DNA of 64,000 nucleotides from assembly GCA_012719855.1 (NCBI GenBank), contig JAAXZN010000023.1, forward strand, positions 62,001 to 126,000, read 5' to 3'. The translations under genes were made by a program, and so were the position numbers. The notes beneath the pieces were generated by a model, which was given only the letters and a program-made list of their open reading frames with translations, searched no databases and was not told where the DNA came from. Position 1 is the stretch's first letter. Each line of letters opens with the position of its first letter. The DNA is from Serratia liquefaciens. GTDB lineage: Bacteria > Pseudomonadota > Gammaproteobacteria > Enterobacterales > Enterobacteriaceae. Positions 35,998 through 47,100 of this stretch are shown here, piece by piece.

Positions 35998-37194
35998 CTA
36001 TTCAATAATCTCCAGCGTTTCCAGCCAGGCATTCCTGCCGCATACCGGCCCGCCGTTAAGCCATCGCCGCAGCATGTCTAGCGCCAGCATCGCCACTGAC
36101 TCTTGCCGTAACCGCAGGCTGTGCCGCGCCGCCCGATAGCGTACCGTCTGTCCGATGCTGCCTTTCGGCGTATGCAACCCAATGCTCACCCGATCGCCGC
36201 TCATGGCGCTGACCGCCAATGCCAACTGCGCCCCAGTCAATTCCGCCAACGAACGAGCGCGAGCCAACGTGGTTTCCAGCGTTTCCACGCAGTGCGACGG
36301 TAACAATTCGCCACCGGCCAACGGCGCCCCTTCGCTTTGCAGTTGCAGATTGATCAGCCCGGCGCTGAACTGTTCGCTCAGCGCCAGCTTCAGCCCTTGC
36401 TGATTTAACCGCTGTGTCAGCACTGCCGGCAGCCCAAGAGTCCCTTCAAACAGGGTGTTATCACCCGCAACCTGACGAACCCGCTCCCACGCTTGCTCCA
36501 TCGCCGCACGCTGGGCAACCGGGCCGGTCAGCTTCAGTTCAATGATCGGGCTGGAGGAACGATAGCCCAACACCACATCCGGCGGCAGCGGCATGCTGTC
36601 CAGCTCGGCGGCCAGATCGCTTTCCGAGGTGCCAAAAGTGGTCAACCGCAGGCACAGCGGTGGCGCCGGCAAGGTAAAGCGCTGACGCAGGCGGGGCACA
36701 ATTTGCTGTTCGACCATCACTTTGAATTCGGAAGGCACGCCAGGTGTGAAAAACATCATGCAGCGGTTCAGCTGCAAGGCAAAACCACAGGCGGTGCCAA
36801 CCGGGTTATCGAGCATCTCTGCGTTAGCGGGGATCTGCGCCTGCTTGCGGTTTGAGGCCGCCATCGGCCTGCCACGTTCGGCAAAATAAGCTTCTATATG
36901 CGCCATCCATTCAGCATGCTCAACCAGCTCGACGCCGCAGGCGGTCGCAGCCGCCTGAGCACTGAGATCGTCACTGGTCGGCCCCAGGCCGCCGTTAACG
37001 ATCAGCACATCGGCGATATGACTGCGTTCCTGTAATGTTTCGATCAGAGAGGAGAGACTGTCCCCCACCGTTTCACGGCCGCTCATCGGCATGCCCTGCT
37101 GGAACAGATAGTCTGCCAGCCAGGCGGCGTTGGTATCTATAATTTGCCCGTGTAGCACCTCATCACCGGTGCTGAGCATCTCCACCCTTAACAT
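35998..37194 (-). CDS. yfaY: CinA-like protein YfaY
   Basis: A 398-residue protein (E. coli YfaY 400 aa). The N-terminal molybdopterin-binding-like domain shows MLSTGDEVLHGQIIDTNAAWLA and IVNGGLGPTSDD; the middle holds NPVGTACGF and FFTPGVPSEFKVM. CinA relatives act on NAD-recycling (nicotinamide-nucleotide amidase or ADP-ribose pyrophosphatase), but the C-terminal amidase part of YfaY is divergent, so the activity is uncertain. ATG at 37194 gives the family start MLRVEML; five extra residues to 37209 are rejected. Confidence 0.92.
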   Translation of the reverse strand: MLRVEMLSTGDEVLHGQIIDTNAAWLADYLFQQGMPMSGRETVGDSLSSLIETLQERSHIADVLIVNGGLGPTSDDLSAQAAATACGVELVEHAEWMAHIEAYFAERGRPMAASNRKQAQIPANAEMLDNPVGTACGFALQLNRCMMFFTPGVPSEFKVMVEQQIVPRLRQRFTLPAPPLCLRLTTFGTSESDLAAELDSMPLPPDVVLGYRSSSPIIELKLTGPVAQRAAMEQAWERVRQVAGDNTLFEGTLGLPAVLTQRLNQQGLKLALSEQFSAGLINLQLQSEGAPLAGGELLPSHCVETLETTLARARSLAELTGAQLALAVSAMSGDRVSIGLHTPKGSIGQTVRYRAARHSLRLRQESVAMLALDMLRRWLNGGPVCGRNAWLETLEIIE

Positions 37195-37235
37195 TGATCT
37201 CTCCCACATTTTCCGATCTTTCCACTATAGAAGCC

Positions 37236-37253
37236 TGTAAATAAGTTTTCACT
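37236..37253 (+). promoter_or_regulatory. TyrR-like box, distal
   Basis: TGTAAA-TAAGTT-TTCACT resembles the TyrR consensus TGTAAA-N6-TTTACA (left half perfect). It is 200 bp upstream of tyrP and 42 bp upstream of the divergent yfaY, so it may be incidental. Confidence 0.35.
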
Positions 37254-37315
37254 AGGCACCACCGGTTAATTTCAGCCAAAGGCACTTTTTTGCGGCATAG
37301 CGCAGCTTGCAATAT

Positions 37316-37333
37316 CGTAAAGATAAGTTAACA
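37316..37333 (+). promoter_or_regulatory. TyrR-like box upstream of the tyrP promoter
   Basis: CGTAAA-GATAAG-TTAACA matches TGTAAA-N6-TTTACA at 10 of 12 positions. It lies 18 bp upstream of the tyrP -35 element, suited to TyrR control known for tyrP in E. coli. Confidence 0.55.
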
Positions 37334-37350
37334 CACCCCGTAACGCCCGT

Positions 37351-37379
37351 TTGACACGAAATATTCCATCAACTATCCT
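37351..37379 (+). promoter_or_regulatory. Predicted sigma-70 promoter of tyrP
   Basis: TTGACA at 37351-37356 (perfect -35) and TATCCT at 37374-37379, spacing 17 bp, predicting a start near 37386 and a leader of about 50 nt. Confidence 0.7.
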
Positions 37380-37438
37380 GCCGCACTTAGAATCAGTTAC
37401 CTATAATTTTCCAAAATCTTTGGTTGATAGAGAAAAAC

Positions 37439-38647
37439 GTGAAAAATCGCACGCTTGGCAGTGTATTTATCGTAGCAGGAACCACCATCGGCGCCGGAAT
37501 GCTGGCGATGCCGTTGGCAGCCGCCGGTGTAGGCTTCGGCGTCACCCTGGCTCTGTTAGTCGGACTGTGGCTGTTGATGTGTTATACCGCGCTGCTGCTG
37601 GTCGAAGTCTATCAACATGAACAGGCGGATACCGGCCTCGGTACCCTGGCAAAACGCTACCTTGGCGGCGGCGGCCAGTGGCTGACCAGCTTCAGCATGA
37701 TGTTTTTGATGTATGCCCTGACTGCCGCCTATATCAGCGGCGCCGGTGAATTGCTGGCGGCCAGCATCAGCCAGTGGACGTCGCAGGACTTCCCCACCAC
37801 GCTCGGCGTATTGCTGTTTACTCTGGTGGCAGGCGGCGTAGTCTGCATCGGCACGCATTCGGTCGATCTGTTTAACCGTATTCTGTTCAGCGCCAAAGTG
37901 GTGTTTCTGATTGTCATGCTGGGCCTGATGCTGCCCAATATCCACCAGACCAACCTGATGACGCTTCCACTGGAGCAAGGGCTGGCGCTGTCGGCTATCC
38001 CGGTGATCTTCACATCGTTCGGCTTTCACGGCAGCGTGCCAAGCATCGTGAACTACATGGGCGGCAACATCCGCAAACTGCGTTGGGTGTTCATTATCGG
38101 CAGCGCCATTCCGCTGATAGCCTATATTTTCTGGCAGTTGGCCACGCTCGGCAGCATCAGCTCCACCACTTTCGTCGGTATCTTGGCACAGCAAGCCGGT
38201 CTGAACGGCCTGTTGCAGGCGGTACGCGACGTCGTGGCTTCCACACATGTCGAACTGGCGGTGCATTTGTTTGCCGATCTGGCGCTGGCGACCTCATTCC
38301 TCGGGGTAGCGCTCGGGCTGTTTGATTTCCTAGCTGATTTGTTCAAGCGCCAGGATAACGTACGCGGTCGTCTGCAGACCGGTGCCATCACCTTCTTGCC
38401 GCCGCTGGCTTTCGCGTTGTTCTACCCGCGCGGTTTTGTACTGGCACTGGGCTTTGCCGCCATCGCGCTGGCAGTGCTGGCGTTGTTGTTGCCGTCAATG
38501 CTGGTGTGGAAAACGCGTCAACAGCACCAGGCGAAATACCGTGTCTGGGGTGGCACTCCAGCACTGGCGGTGGTGTTTGTCTGCGGGGTGACGGTGATTG
38601 CCATTCAGGTGGGCATCGCCAGCGGGATCCTGCCGGCCGTCGGCTAG
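37439..38647 (+). CDS. tyrP: Tyrosine-specific permease TyrP
   Basis: A 402-residue proton-coupled aromatic amino acid transporter (E. coli 403 aa) with 11 hydrophobic segments. It starts with GTG at 37439, giving the family N-terminus [30 protein letters not shown], and contains [21 protein letters not shown], typical of the HAAAP family. A TyrR-like box and a good sigma-70 promoter lie upstream. In E. coli yfaY and yfaZ are neighbours and tyrP is elsewhere; here tyrP sits between them. Confidence 0.96.
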   Translation: MKNRTLGSVFIVAGTTIGAGMLAMPLAAAGVGFGVTLALLVGLWLLMCYTALLLVEVYQHEQADTGLGTLAKRYLGGGGQWLTSFSMMFLMYALTAAYISGAGELLAASISQWTSQDFPTTLGVLLFTLVAGGVVCIGTHSVDLFNRILFSAKVVFLIVMLGLMLPNIHQTNLMTLPLEQGLALSAIPVIFTSFGFHGSVPSIVNYMGGNIRKLRWVFIIGSAIPLIAYIFWQLATLGSISSTTFVGILAQQAGLNGLLQAVRDVVASTHVELAVHLFADLALATSFLGVALGLFDFLADLFKRQDNVRGRLQTGAITFLPPLAFALFYPRGFVLALGFAAIALAVLALLLPSMLVWKTRQQHQAKYRVWGGTPALAVVFVCGVTVIAIQVGIASGILPAVG

Positions 38648-38664
38648 TAGATTTTTCGATAAAA

Positions 38665-38693
38665 CAAAGGGGCCAATTGGCCCCTTTGTTGTT
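38665..38693. terminator. Bidirectional terminator tyrP / yfaZ
   Basis: AAAGGGGCCAATTGGCCCCTTT is a perfect palindrome of 11-bp arms between convergent tyrP and yfaZ, with TTGTTGTTTG following on the plus side. Confidence 0.85.
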
Positions 38694-38697
38694 TGTA

Positions 38698-39240
38698 TCA
38701 GAAGCTCAGACCCACGCCAACATAAGGACCATCGGCCAACGTATTGTCGCGACGCCCGTCCTTCCCCTGCATCTGAATATAGCGGTAACCCACATCTACG
38801 CTAAGCGGGCGGAAAACATTCCAGCGCAGGCCACCGCTGGCCTCGCTGTATGCTTTCACGCCACTGGTCAGCGACTCAGGTGCGAAATAGCCTTCGCCAT
38901 GCAGGCTGAAGGAACGGCTGATAGCCCAGTCCAGACCGCCGCCCAGCGCCAAAGCGCCACCGCTCTTACCGTCCTTCGGACTCAGATACAGCGCCTTGCC
39001 GCCTACCGTTGCGGTCAACGGACCCAGCGGCAGGCCGAAGTTCAGCCCCAGGCTGCCAACGTTGCCGTTATGATCGCTGCGGGCCCAGTTACCCGTTAAC
39101 CCCAGGCCGGAGGTGCCGGTATCCTGGCCGAAGCCGAGATTGGTGTAATGCTTGCCGGCTTCACCCGACAGGCTGAGAGCGTTCGCCGCGCCGGTCATAA
39201 ACAGCATGCTTGCCGCGCAGGCGACCAAAGTCTTTTTCAT
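38698..39240 (-). CDS. yfaZ: YfaZ-family outer-membrane protein
   Basis: A 180-residue precursor with a signal peptide (cleavage after ANA, about residue 21) and a beta-rich mature part ending PYVGVGLSF with a C-terminal Phe, as in outer-membrane barrels. Matches E. coli YfaZ in HYTNL, SGNWARSDHNG, GLPLGPLTATVGGKALY and ADGPYVGV. Function unknown. The gene is convergent with tyrP and divergent from the catalase gene. Confidence 0.92.
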   Translation of the reverse strand: MKKTLVACAASMLFMTGAANALSLSGEAGKHYTNLGFGQDTGTSGLGLTGNWARSDHNGNVGSLGLNFGLPLGPLTATVGGKALYLSPKDGKSGGALALGGGLDWAISRSFSLHGEGYFAPESLTSGVKAYSEASGGLRWNVFRPLSVDVGYRYIQMQGKDGRRDNTLADGPYVGVGLSF

Positions 39241-39574
39241 CGTCTATCCCTCTTGCTACTTCATCCATTAAGAATGATATGAGTTAACCCGTAATAATAC
39301 CGTCACGAGTCTATACCAAACCACAACCAGTCCTTAAGGGATAAAAGCGAAAAAATTCTTCTGTAATCAAACGAATGTAAAGTTTTGCAAGTAAAAGCGT
39401 CCTCCCGGGCGGCAATAGCAACGATAACCCAGACCTATTTGCCGAGTCCGTTCAATAGGTCTACAACTAGTAGTGGCATTGATTAGGGTCAGGGTGAGAA
39501 CGCCCTGGCGGATTATGATGAAAGCTTGAGTCGCCCGAGTCTTCACTCAATTGCAATACGATAAGGAGCAAGTG
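39241..39574. other. Divergent control region yfaZ / catalase
   Basis: 334 bp without a gene. It holds the inverted repeat at 39431-39462 and AAGGAG (39563) as ribosome-binding site of the catalase gene. No clear promoter could be fixed and no RNA gene is seen. Confidence 0.45.
39431..39462. promoter_or_regulatory. Inverted repeat upstream of the catalase gene
   Basis: AGACCTATT-N14-AATAGGTCT, perfect 9-bp arms, 113 bp before the catalase start. The CTAT and ATAG tetranucleotides recall OxyR sites (ATAG-N7-CTAT repeats), but the spacing of 16 between them does not fit, so OxyR binding is only possible. Confidence 0.45.
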
Positions 39575-41011
39575 ATGAGCAAGAAAGGACTGACCACCGC
39601 AGCCGGGGCCCCGGTTGTCGATAATAATAACGTGATCACCGCAGGTAAACGCGGCCCGATGCTGCTGCAGGACGTGTGGTTCCTGGAAAAGCTGGCTCAC
39701 TTCGACCGTGAAGTGATCCCCGAGCGCCGCATGCACGCCAAAGGATCCGGCGCCTACGGCACTTTTACCGTCACCCACGATATTACCCAGTACACCCGCG
39801 CAAAAATCTTCTCTGAAATCGGCAAGCAAACTGACATGTTTATCCGCTTCTCCACCGTAGCCGGTGAGCGCGGGGCCGCCGACGCCGAACGCGACATTCG
39901 CGGTTTTGCGATGAAGTTCTATACCGAGGAAGGCAATTGGGACCTGGTGGGTAACGACACCCCGGTGTTCTACCTGCGCGACCCGCTGAAATTCCCCGAT
40001 CTTAACCACGTGGTCAAACGCGATCCGCGTACCAATCTGCGCAACCCGACTTATAAATGGGATTTCTTCTCGCTGTCGCCGGAAAGCCTGCACCAGTTGA
40101 CCATAGACTTCAGCGACCGCGGCATTCCGAGATCCTACCGCCATATGCATGGCTTCGGCAGCCACACCTTCAGCTTTATCAATGCCAACAACGAGCGCTT
40201 CTGGGTTAAATTCCACTTCCGCTGCCAACAAGGCATTGAAAACCTGATGGATGACGAAGCGGAGGCGATCATCGCCAAAGACCGTGAAAGCTCACAACGC
40301 GATTTGTATGAAGCTATCGAACGCGGTGATTACCCGCGCTGGAAACTGCAGATTCAGATCATGCCGGAGCACGAAGCCTCGCAGACGCCATACAACCCCT
40401 TCGATCTGACCAAGGTATGGCCGCACGGCGACTACCCGCTGATCGACGTTGGCTTCTTCGAGCTGCACCGCAACCCGGAAAACTACTTCGCGGAAGTGGA
40501 ACAAGTGGCGTTGAACCCAGCCAACGTAGTGCCTGGGGTCAGCTTCTCACCGGATAAAATGCTGCAGGGCCGTCTGTTCTCTTACGGGGACGCACACCGC
40601 TACCGTCTGGGCGTTAACCATCATCAAATCCCGGTTAACGGTGCAAAATGCCCGTTCCACAACTACCACCGCGACGGTGCGATGCGCGTGGACGGCAACA
40701 GCGGTAACGGTGCCACCTACGAGCCAAACAGCTTTGGCCTGTTCCAGGAGCAACCGGACTTCAGAGAGCCACCGTTGAGCATTGAAGGTGCCGCCGACCA
40801 CTGGAATCACCGTGAAGACGGGGATTACTTCAGCCAGCCGCGTGCGCTGTTCAACCTGTTGAGCGCCGAAGAACACCAGCGCATGTTCACCCGCATCGCC
40901 GGTGAACTGTCGCAGGTACCGGAACAGATCCAGCGCCGTCAGGTCGATTTGTTCACCCAGGTACATCCGGACTATGGCGCCGGCGTAGCCAAAGCGCTGG
41001 GCCTGAAATAA
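39575..41011 (+). CDS. katA: Monofunctional heme catalase
   Basis: A 478-residue small-subunit (clade 3, NADPH-binding type) catalase that splits hydrogen peroxide. Catalytic His54 is in [14 protein letters not shown], the distal Asn in [12 protein letters not shown], and the heme-ligand Tyr337 in [14 protein letters not shown]. The ATG at 39575 has AAGGAG 6 nt upstream; a TTG at 39551 is rejected. No signal peptide, so cytoplasmic. E. coli has no ortholog of this short class, only KatE and KatG. A terminator at 41159 follows. Confidence 0.93.
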   Translation: MSKKGLTTAAGAPVVDNNNVITAGKRGPMLLQDVWFLEKLAHFDREVIPERRMHAKGSGAYGTFTVTHDITQYTRAKIFSEIGKQTDMFIRFSTVAGERGAADAERDIRGFAMKFYTEEGNWDLVGNDTPVFYLRDPLKFPDLNHVVKRDPRTNLRNPTYKWDFFSLSPESLHQLTIDFSDRGIPRSYRHMHGFGSHTFSFINANNERFWVKFHFRCQQGIENLMDDEAEAIIAKDRESSQRDLYEAIERGDYPRWKLQIQIMPEHEASQTPYNPFDLTKVWPHGDYPLIDVGFFELHRNPENYFAEVEQVALNPANVVPGVSFSPDKMLQGRLFSYGDAHRYRLGVNHHQIPVNGAKCPFHNYHRDGAMRVDGNSGNGATYEPNSFGLFQEQPDFREPPLSIEGAADHWNHREDGDYFSQPRALFNLLSAEEHQRMFTRIAGELSQVPEQIQRRQVDLFTQVHPDYGAGVAKALGLK

Positions 41012-41062
41012 CCGTCGGCAGTCACCGAGGCCGTTGACAAAGTGCTCTGTTGTTTAATGGTA

Positions 41063-41083
41063 GGGGCGCGGCATGCTGCGCCC
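41063..41083. repeat. GGGCGC-type imperfect palindrome
   Basis: GGGGCGCGGCATGCTGCGCCC, an almost perfect palindrome with a CATG centre, between the catalase stop and its terminator. Similar GGGCGCGGC stems occur at 17864 and 57330. Confidence 0.6.
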
Positions 41084-41158
41084 GATAGCATAATCAATGG
41101 GTTACGAACATGTTCGACCCCTATCGGTTTAGCCTTTTCGCAGGTTTGTCAGCAGTCT

Positions 41159-41184
41159 GAGGCCGCCTTTGGGCGGCCTTTTTT
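41159..41184 (+). terminator. Terminator of the catalase gene
   Basis: GGCCGCC-TTTG-GGCGGCC followed by TTTTTT, overlapping the menE stop codon by 2 bp. On the minus strand it could also follow menE. Confidence 0.85.
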
Positions 41185-42568
41185 ATCGACGGAATACCTG
41201 TTCAGCCACCCATTGCTGTAGCTGACGGCGGGATATTTTGATCCCCCCGGTATTCAACTCGGCAGGCATCGCCAACAATGCAACCGGCCGTTGGTAATTC
41301 ACCAGACGATCCTGTGACCAGGCCAGCAGCTCTTCCAGCGAAAGCGGCGCCCCACTGTCGATAATCGCCACCGGTCGCTGGCCAAACTCGGCATCATCCA
41401 CCGGCACCACCACCACCTGCAAGATCTGCGGGTGAGCCGCCAGCACGCGTTCGATATCCTCCGGCTGAATGCCTTCCCCACCGCTGAAAAACAGGTTATC
41501 CAATCGACCAATGATCCGCAGTTCACCCTGTTCCATAGCACCGCGATCGCGGGTATGAAACCAGCCTTGATCATCGGCAAGTGGCTGCAGCGCACCGTGC
41601 TGCCAGTATCCCTTCGCCAGACTCTGCGCACGGATCCACACCTCTTCATTCACCAGCTTAATTTCCCGACCGACCAGCGGCAGCCCAACGCCCGGCAACC
41701 CGTCGGCACGCTTGGCGCATACCGTAGAAGCCAGTTCGGTCAGGCCGTAACCGCACCAACAGCGAATGCCTGCCGCCTCCGCCTGCGCGGTCAGCTCTGG
41801 CGGGATCATCGCCCCCCCGAGCAGCACTTTTTTCAGCGTCAGCGCCGCCAACGGCTGCGACAGCAAACGCCAAAGCTGTGTCGGCACCAGCGAGGCATGG
41901 GTACACCCAGCCAATGCGTCAGCCAGAGGATGCATATCACGCACCGTCAGCCCGGCTCCCGCCGCCAGCCAGCGCCAGACAATGCCCTGGCCGGAAACGT
42001 GAAACAGCGGCAACGACAGCAGCCAGCGGTCTTGAGGTTGGAAGTCCATCAGCCGCAGTACGCCTTCAGCGCTGGCCAGATGCGCGGCATAGCTGTGCGC
42101 AGCGGCCTTTGGTCTGCCGCTGGAGCCGGAGGTCAAGGTCAGCGTCGCCAACCGTTGCGCATCCCAGCGTGGCGGATTCAGCCAGCGAGATTCAGTAGAA
42201 GGAGGGGTTAAAGCGATGATCGTTGCCGGTAAGATCGGCAACCGATCCGGGCTGAAAGCAAAATCGATATCCAGGTCAGGCAACAGCGTCGCCAACTGGG
42301 TCGCGGGCAGCGCCGGATTCAACGGCAGCAAGCGCGCGCCGCACTGCAACAGCGCCAAATAAGCCAGCAGCAACGGGTAGCTGTTCTTGCCGCATAACGC
42401 CACGCCACAGCCAGGCTCGACGCCCTGATGCTGAAAATCTGCCGCCAGCTTATCCACCTGACGGCGCAACACCAGCCAGCTCACCGGCTGGTGCCCCACC
42501 ATCACCGCCGTCGCCTGCGGCCGTCGCTGCGCCCAGTGCCGCCACGGCCAGTCGTTTAACGGCGCCAT
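41183..42568 (-). CDS. menE: o-Succinylbenzoate-CoA ligase MenE
   Basis: A 461-residue adenylate-forming enzyme (E. coli 451 aa) that makes o-succinylbenzoyl-CoA from OSB, ATP and CoA in menaquinone synthesis. The AMP-binding P-loop is [17 protein letters not shown]; further motifs are WCGYGLTE and [22 protein letters not shown], and the C-terminal catalytic Lys is in [13 protein letters not shown] at 42568 is chosen by homology; it overlaps menC by 13 bp, and an upstream frame of 75 codons within menC is rejected. Last gene of the men operon. Confidence 0.95.
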   Translation of the reverse strand: MAPLNDWPWRHWAQRRPQATAVMVGHQPVSWLVLRRQVDKLAADFQHQGVEPGCGVALCGKNSYPLLLAYLALLQCGARLLPLNPALPATQLATLLPDLDIDFAFSPDRLPILPATIIALTPPSTESRWLNPPRWDAQRLATLTLTSGSSGRPKAAAHSYAAHLASAEGVLRLMDFQPQDRWLLSLPLFHVSGQGIVWRWLAAGAGLTVRDMHPLADALAGCTHASLVPTQLWRLLSQPLAALTLKKVLLGGAMIPPELTAQAEAAGIRCWCGYGLTELASTVCAKRADGLPGVGLPLVGREIKLVNEEVWIRAQSLAKGYWQHGALQPLADDQGWFHTRDRGAMEQGELRIIGRLDNLFFSGGEGIQPEDIERVLAAHPQILQVVVVPVDDAEFGQRPVAIIDSGAPLSLEELLAWSQDRLVNYQRPVALLAMPAELNTGGIKISRRQLQQWVAEQVFRR

Positions 42569-43539
42569 AAACACTCCAGCGCTTGCGGATCCAACAGCGG
42601 CAATTTGCTCTCCGGCCAGGGGCGCAGCAACTGCGCCTGCATCAGATCCAGCGTATCGAGCCCAGGAACGGTGTTCGGCGTCAGCCAGTGCGCGATGCGT
42701 GCCAGTTGCGTCAACCCCAGGCTCGATTCGATGCTGGAGCTGATCACCGCCGTTAACCCCGCTGCATGGGCCTGTTCCACCAGCGTACGGCAACGAACCA
42801 GACTGCCGGTCAAGGTTGGCTTAATGACAATCGCCGCCACGCCCGGTTCGGCCTGTACCACAAAATCCGCCTCGCGCACGCTTTCGTCCCAGGCGATAGC
42901 AATGCCGGTCGCCAGCGCGAAATCCCGCGATTCATCACGGGTTTTGCAAGGCTCTTCAAGGAAAGCAATGCGTTCACGCAGCGCCGGTGCCACGTATTTA
43001 GCAAACCCGTCCGCCTTGGCGCGTGTCCAACTGCGGTTAGCATCCAGCCGCAGACGTAAATCGGGCAGGGCTTCCAGCAAGACGTTGACTATCATGCCGT
43101 CGCGCACCGCCTCATACAGCCCAACCTTCACCTTGGCAACTTTTTCTCCCGGCAGCGCGGTCAATACAGCGAACAGCTCGTCAGGATCGCCGGTACACAG
43201 CGGCGCTTTGCGGTAATCGGCCTGCAGCGGCAACCGCTGTTCCAATTCTGCCAACGCGCAGCTGGTGCCAAACGCCACCGAAGGCAACGGACTGTCTGGC
43301 GGCAACGACCCGCCTTGCCAGTCCTGTACCCAGCTCAGCGCAGCCTGCTCGGCCTGCGCCAGCGTTTCCTGGCTGAACTCCGGCAGCGGCGCTATCTCAC
43401 CCCAGCCCTCCTGCCCGCCCTGCTGCAGATGGATCAGTAAACCATCGCGGGTTTTCAGCCGCTGGTTGCGCAGCACCACGCCAGCCTCCATCGGCAGGCT
43501 GTAACGGTAAACGGCGGCGTTACGGATCGGAGCATTCAT
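42556..43539 (-). CDS. menC: o-Succinylbenzoate synthase MenC
   Basis: A 327-residue enolase-superfamily dehydratase (E. coli 320 aa) converting SHCHC to OSB. The catalytic lysines fit KVKVGLY and VIKPTLTG; metal ligands Asp, Glu and Asp lie in [16 protein letters not shown] and AWDESVRE. Its start overlaps the menB stop by 1 bp and its end overlaps menE, so translation is coupled. Confidence 0.96.
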   Translation of the reverse strand: MNAPIRNAAVYRYSLPMEAGVVLRNQRLKTRDGLLIHLQQGGQEGWGEIAPLPEFSQETLAQAEQAALSWVQDWQGGSLPPDSPLPSVAFGTSCALAELEQRLPLQADYRKAPLCTGDPDELFAVLTALPGEKVAKVKVGLYEAVRDGMIVNVLLEALPDLRLRLDANRSWTRAKADGFAKYVAPALRERIAFLEEPCKTRDESRDFALATGIAIAWDESVREADFVVQAEPGVAAIVIKPTLTGSLVRCRTLVEQAHAAGLTAVISSSIESSLGLTQLARIAHWLTPNTVPGLDTLDLMQAQLLRPWPESKLPLLDPQALECLWRR

Positions 43540-44396
43540 TACGGATTACGCTTGAATTTGCTGAAGTCCGGCTGACGTTTTTCATTGAATGCGTTGCGCC
43601 CTTCCTGACCTTCGTCAGTCATGTAGAACAGCATGGTGGCGTTACCCGCCAGCTCCTGCAGACCGGCCTGACCGTCGCAGTCGGCATTCAGGGCCGCTTT
43701 CAGGCAGCGCAGCGCCATCGGGCTGTTTTGCAGCATTTCGCGACACCAGCGTACGGTTTCTTTTTCCAGGCTCGCCAAAGGCACCACGGTGTTGACCAGG
43801 CCCATGTCCAGCGCGGCGGCAGCGTCATACTGACGGCACAGGAACCAGATCTCGCGCGCTTTCTTCTGGCCGACGATGCGCGCCATGTAAGAAGCGCCCC
43901 AACCGCCGTCGAACGACCCCACTTTAGGCCCAGTCTGGCCGAAGATGGCGTTATCCGCCGCGATGGTCAGGTCGCACATCATATGCAATACGTGACCGCC
44001 ACCGATCGAATAGCCGGCAACCATCGCCACCCCGGGTTTCGGGCAGGTGCGGAGCTGGCGCTGGAAGTCGAGCACGTTCAGATGGTGCACGCCGCTTTCA
44101 TCCTGATAACCGCCGTAGTCGCCGCGCACTTTCTGATCGCCGCCGGAGCAGAAGGCTTTGACGCCGGCGCCGGTGAGAATAATGGTGCCGATGCCATCGT
44201 CGTAGCGGGCATTGGACAGCGCTTCGATCATCTCTTTCACCGTGTGCGGCCGGAAGGCATTACGCACCTGCGGACGGTTAATGGTGATTTTAGCGATGCC
44301 GTCGCTGGACTTGTGGTACAGGATATCTTCGAAATCACCGGAGCAATCCTGCCAGTCGATGGCGGCGTACAGCTGTTCTTCATTCGGATAGAGCAT
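43539..44396 (-). CDS. menB: 1,4-Dihydroxy-2-naphthoyl-CoA synthase MenB
   Basis: A 285-residue crotonase-fold enzyme, the E. coli length, that closes the naphthoquinone ring. Typical stretches are [38 protein letters not shown] and [40 protein letters not shown] split over neighbouring segments; Gly in SIGGG binds bicarbonate in this type. It starts 11 bp after menH. Confidence 0.98.
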   Translation of the reverse strand: MLYPNEEQLYAAIDWQDCSGDFEDILYHKSSDGIAKITINRPQVRNAFRPHTVKEMIEALSNARYDDGIGTIILTGAGVKAFCSGGDQKVRGDYGGYQDESGVHHLNVLDFQRQLRTCPKPGVAMVAGYSIGGGHVLHMMCDLTIAADNAIFGQTGPKVGSFDGGWGASYMARIVGQKKAREIWFLCRQYDAAAALDMGLVNTVVPLASLEKETVRWCREMLQNSPMALRCLKAALNADCDGQAGLQELAGNATMLFYMTDEGQEGRNAFNEKRQPDFSKFKRNP

Positions 44397-44407
44397 GTTC
44401 TGTTCCT

Positions 44408-45175
44408 TTAACCAGGGTTAACGAGAAAAGTGCGCAGTTCGGCGACGAAATCCTGCGGATTGGCCAGGTGCGAGTTATGCCCGGCCTGCGGCACGATGCG
44501 TAACGGCAACCCGGCGTCACGCGCCAACTGCTGAAATTTGTGATCGTCGGCGCCGCACAACACCACCAGCGGTATCGCCAGCCGTTGCAATTGCGGCACC
44601 AGACAGGGCTGTTTGCCCAGCGATGTTGCTTCCAGCATGTCCGCCACTGCCACACCGGAATTGTCCTTGCGGGCACCGATCAGCGCATCGCGGTGCACCG
44701 CGCTGAGATTGGCGAAGACCGGCTGCTGGTACCAGTCCGCCAGCACCTGTTCAATCGGTTCGCGGCGGAAACGTTCGGCCCAGGCCGCATCGTGCGTCAG
44801 GCGTTGAGCACGCAGGACCGGATCGGCCAGTCCGGGATTTCCGCCTTCAATAATCACCCCTTGCAGGCCGGTGGTATCGCCGAAGCAGGCGTGATACATG
44901 GCTATGCGCCCACCCAATGAATACCCCACCAGCCAATAGCGGTCGATACCGTGCATCTGCAAGGTGCTGCCGATTTGTGCGCTGATATCGTCAAAGCTGC
45001 TGCAGGTCACCGCAACGGAATCGCCGTGGCCAGGCAGGTCGATCGCCAGCGACGGCCACTCCGGGCAGCGGGAAGCGATCACCCGCCATTCATTGTTGTT
45101 GCCCAACAGGCCATGCAGCCAGACTAACCAGGGGCGATCGGCTTCACCCTGTTGCAAGACTTTTGTCGCCAGCAT
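44408..45175 (-). CDS. menH: SHCHC synthase MenH
   Basis: A 255-residue alpha/beta-hydrolase fold lyase (E. coli 252 aa) that eliminates pyruvate from SEPHCHC. The nucleophile elbow is VGYSLGGR (Ser), [10 protein letters not shown] carries the oxyanion loop, and [10 protein letters not shown] holds the catalytic His. Its start overlaps the menD stop by 1 bp. Confidence 0.95.
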   Translation of the reverse strand: MLATKVLQQGEADRPWLVWLHGLLGNNNEWRVIASRCPEWPSLAIDLPGHGDSVAVTCSSFDDISAQIGSTLQMHGIDRYWLVGYSLGGRIAMYHACFGDTTGLQGVIIEGGNPGLADPVLRAQRLTHDAAWAERFRREPIEQVLADWYQQPVFANLSAVHRDALIGARKDNSGVAVADMLEATSLGKQPCLVPQLQRLAIPLVVLCGADDHKFQQLARDAGLPLRIVPQAGHNSHLANPQDFVAELRTFLVNPG

Positions 45176-46848
45176 TATTGCTCCGCCATCTGTTGCACCA
45201 GATGCTGCAACGTTTGTGCACCCTCACTCGGCGGCACCTGCAGCTCAATCAGCGTGGCACCGCTGTGGCGCCACCCCTGTTCCACCGCCTGCAGCAACTG
45301 TCCCCAGTTTTCCGGGCAGGCGTAAGCGAGTTGAAACATCGCCGCGGCATGGCTAAATTCCACGTCCTGCGGCATGCAGTAGAAGCGCTGCCGGTCTTCT
45401 TCCGGCGTTGGCAGTAATGAAAAAATCTGGCCGCCATTATTATTGACCACGATCAGCACCGTTGGCGCAGAGCATTGACGCAGCAGCGCCAGCGCGTTCA
45501 GGTCGTAAAGGGCGGAAAGATCCCCCACTACCGCCAGCGTTGGTTTGGCGGTGGCCCGCTGCACGCCTGCAGCGGTAGAGATCAGGCCGTCGATGCCACT
45601 GGCACCGCGGTTGCTGAACACCGGGTAACCCGCCGGCAAGCGGGTCAAGGCATCAATCAGGCGCACGATCAGGCTGTTGCCGAGGAACAGCTGGCCGTTT
45701 TCCGGCAGCAGCTCCGGCAGGCGATGCGCCAACTGCGCCTCGCCAAAGCGGTTGACCAAATGGCCCGAGACCGCGTCCAGCGCGTTATCCGCCAGCTGCG
45801 CCAGCTCATCCGCCCAAGGGGTGCGAGGCTGGGCTGGATGCAGATCAAGCCACTGCGCCACGCTGGAACGAATACGTCGCCCGCGGTGGTGCGACGGATC
45901 TAGCCGCCCCGGTAAATCGTCGATCAACCAATATTCCTGCGGCTGGCACTGTTCCTGCCACTGCAGCAGGCGTTTACCGGTCAGGCTGCTGCCGAACTGC
46001 ACCACCAGTTGCGCCTCCTCCAGCCGCTTTTGCGCCTGCGGTTGCGCCAGCCATAAATCGGCGCAGGGCAGCGGTTGCCCGGTCTGAGACAAAACGTCGC
46101 CAATCAGCGGCCAGCCGAGCATGTCGGCCCACTGCGCCAACTGCTCGCCCTCCTCCGCACTCATGCGACCCGCCACCACCACGCCTCGCTTTTGCCGCCA
46201 GAAGAACCAGTCCGGCTGTTTGAGCACCTGGTGAGGATCCATTTCCCGCAGCCAGGGCTGGCTGCCTTGCCACCAGTCGCCAAGCGTCGCGGACCAATCC
46301 TCGTACTGCTGCTCATCACCGCCGTAGAGCGGTTCGGCAAAGGGGCAATTAATATGCAGGGCACCGTGGTGCAAGCGCGCCATGGCGCTGTCGACGGTGG
46401 AAACCAGCCAACTGGCGGGAATATCGGTCGTCGGACGCGGCAAGTCGAGGCTCAAGGTTGGGTGGCTGGCATACAGGCTGTTTTGACGGATCGCCTGATT
46501 GGCACCGCAATTGATCAGTTCAGGCGGACGATCGGCAGTGAGGAACACCAGCCGTTCGCCGGTCAGACCGGCTTCGATCAAGGAAGGATAAAGGTTCGCG
46601 GCCGCGGTGCCGGAAGTGACGATCACCGCCACCGGCTCCCGCGACGCCTTCGCCAGGCCAAGCGCCAAATGGCCCAGCCCGCGTTCATCAAAATGGGTAT
46701 GGCAGATAAAAGACTTGTTGGCCGACGCAGCCAGCGTCAAAGGCGTAGAGCGCGATCCCGGAGCGATACAAACATGCCGCACTCCATGGCGAGCCAGCGC
46801 TTCCAACAGCAACGCCGCCCACCGGCGATTAAAAACACTTGTCGACAT
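45175..46848 (-). CDS. menD: SEPHCHC synthase MenD
   Basis: A 557-residue thiamine diphosphate enzyme (E. coli 556 aa) joining 2-oxoglutarate and isochorismate. The N-terminus has [18 protein letters not shown] and [16 protein letters not shown] (catalytic Glu region); the ThDP/Mg motif is [14 protein letters not shown] to VNNNGGQIF. It lies 252 bp downstream of menF, more than in E. coli, so an own promoter is possible; the gap contains AT-rich sequence and the palindrome AATCAATTGATT at 47002. Confidence 0.97.
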   Translation of the reverse strand: MSTSVFNRRWAALLLEALARHGVRHVCIAPGSRSTPLTLAASANKSFICHTHFDERGLGHLALGLAKASREPVAVIVTSGTAAANLYPSLIEAGLTGERLVFLTADRPPELINCGANQAIRQNSLYASHPTLSLDLPRPTTDIPASWLVSTVDSAMARLHHGALHINCPFAEPLYGGDEQQYEDWSATLGDWWQGSQPWLREMDPHQVLKQPDWFFWRQKRGVVVAGRMSAEEGEQLAQWADMLGWPLIGDVLSQTGQPLPCADLWLAQPQAQKRLEEAQLVVQFGSSLTGKRLLQWQEQCQPQEYWLIDDLPGRLDPSHHRGRRIRSSVAQWLDLHPAQPRTPWADELAQLADNALDAVSGHLVNRFGEAQLAHRLPELLPENGQLFLGNSLIVRLIDALTRLPAGYPVFSNRGASGIDGLISTAAGVQRATAKPTLAVVGDLSALYDLNALALLRQCSAPTVLIVVNNNGGQIFSLLPTPEEDRQRFYCMPQDVEFSHAAAMFQLAYACPENWGQLLQAVEQGWRHSGATLIELQVPPSEGAQTLQHLVQQMAEQ

Positions 46849-47100
46849 AGTTCGCTCACAAGTCGGTTAACAGAATCTGCCTCTGGCACCCGTCGCTCGA
46901 CGGCATGCCAAAAATGATGTTCTGCATTATATGAGTAGTTATCTTTACGACTTTTGCGCCAGCGCAAAAACGCCGTACATCCCGGTGACTTTATGGTAGA
47001 CAATCAATTGATTTAGAACAAAAAATAAACATAAAAATCACACGCAGTTTACACTCACCGCGCCGTTCCCTCAATAAATCCGTAACCCAAGCAGGGAAAT

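Noticed and set aside
47002..47013. The palindrome AATCAATTGATT in the menF-menD gap as a possible FNR site
   Set aside because: FNR needs TTGAT-N4-ATCAA; here the half-sites are in the opposite arrangement, so it is not an FNR box.
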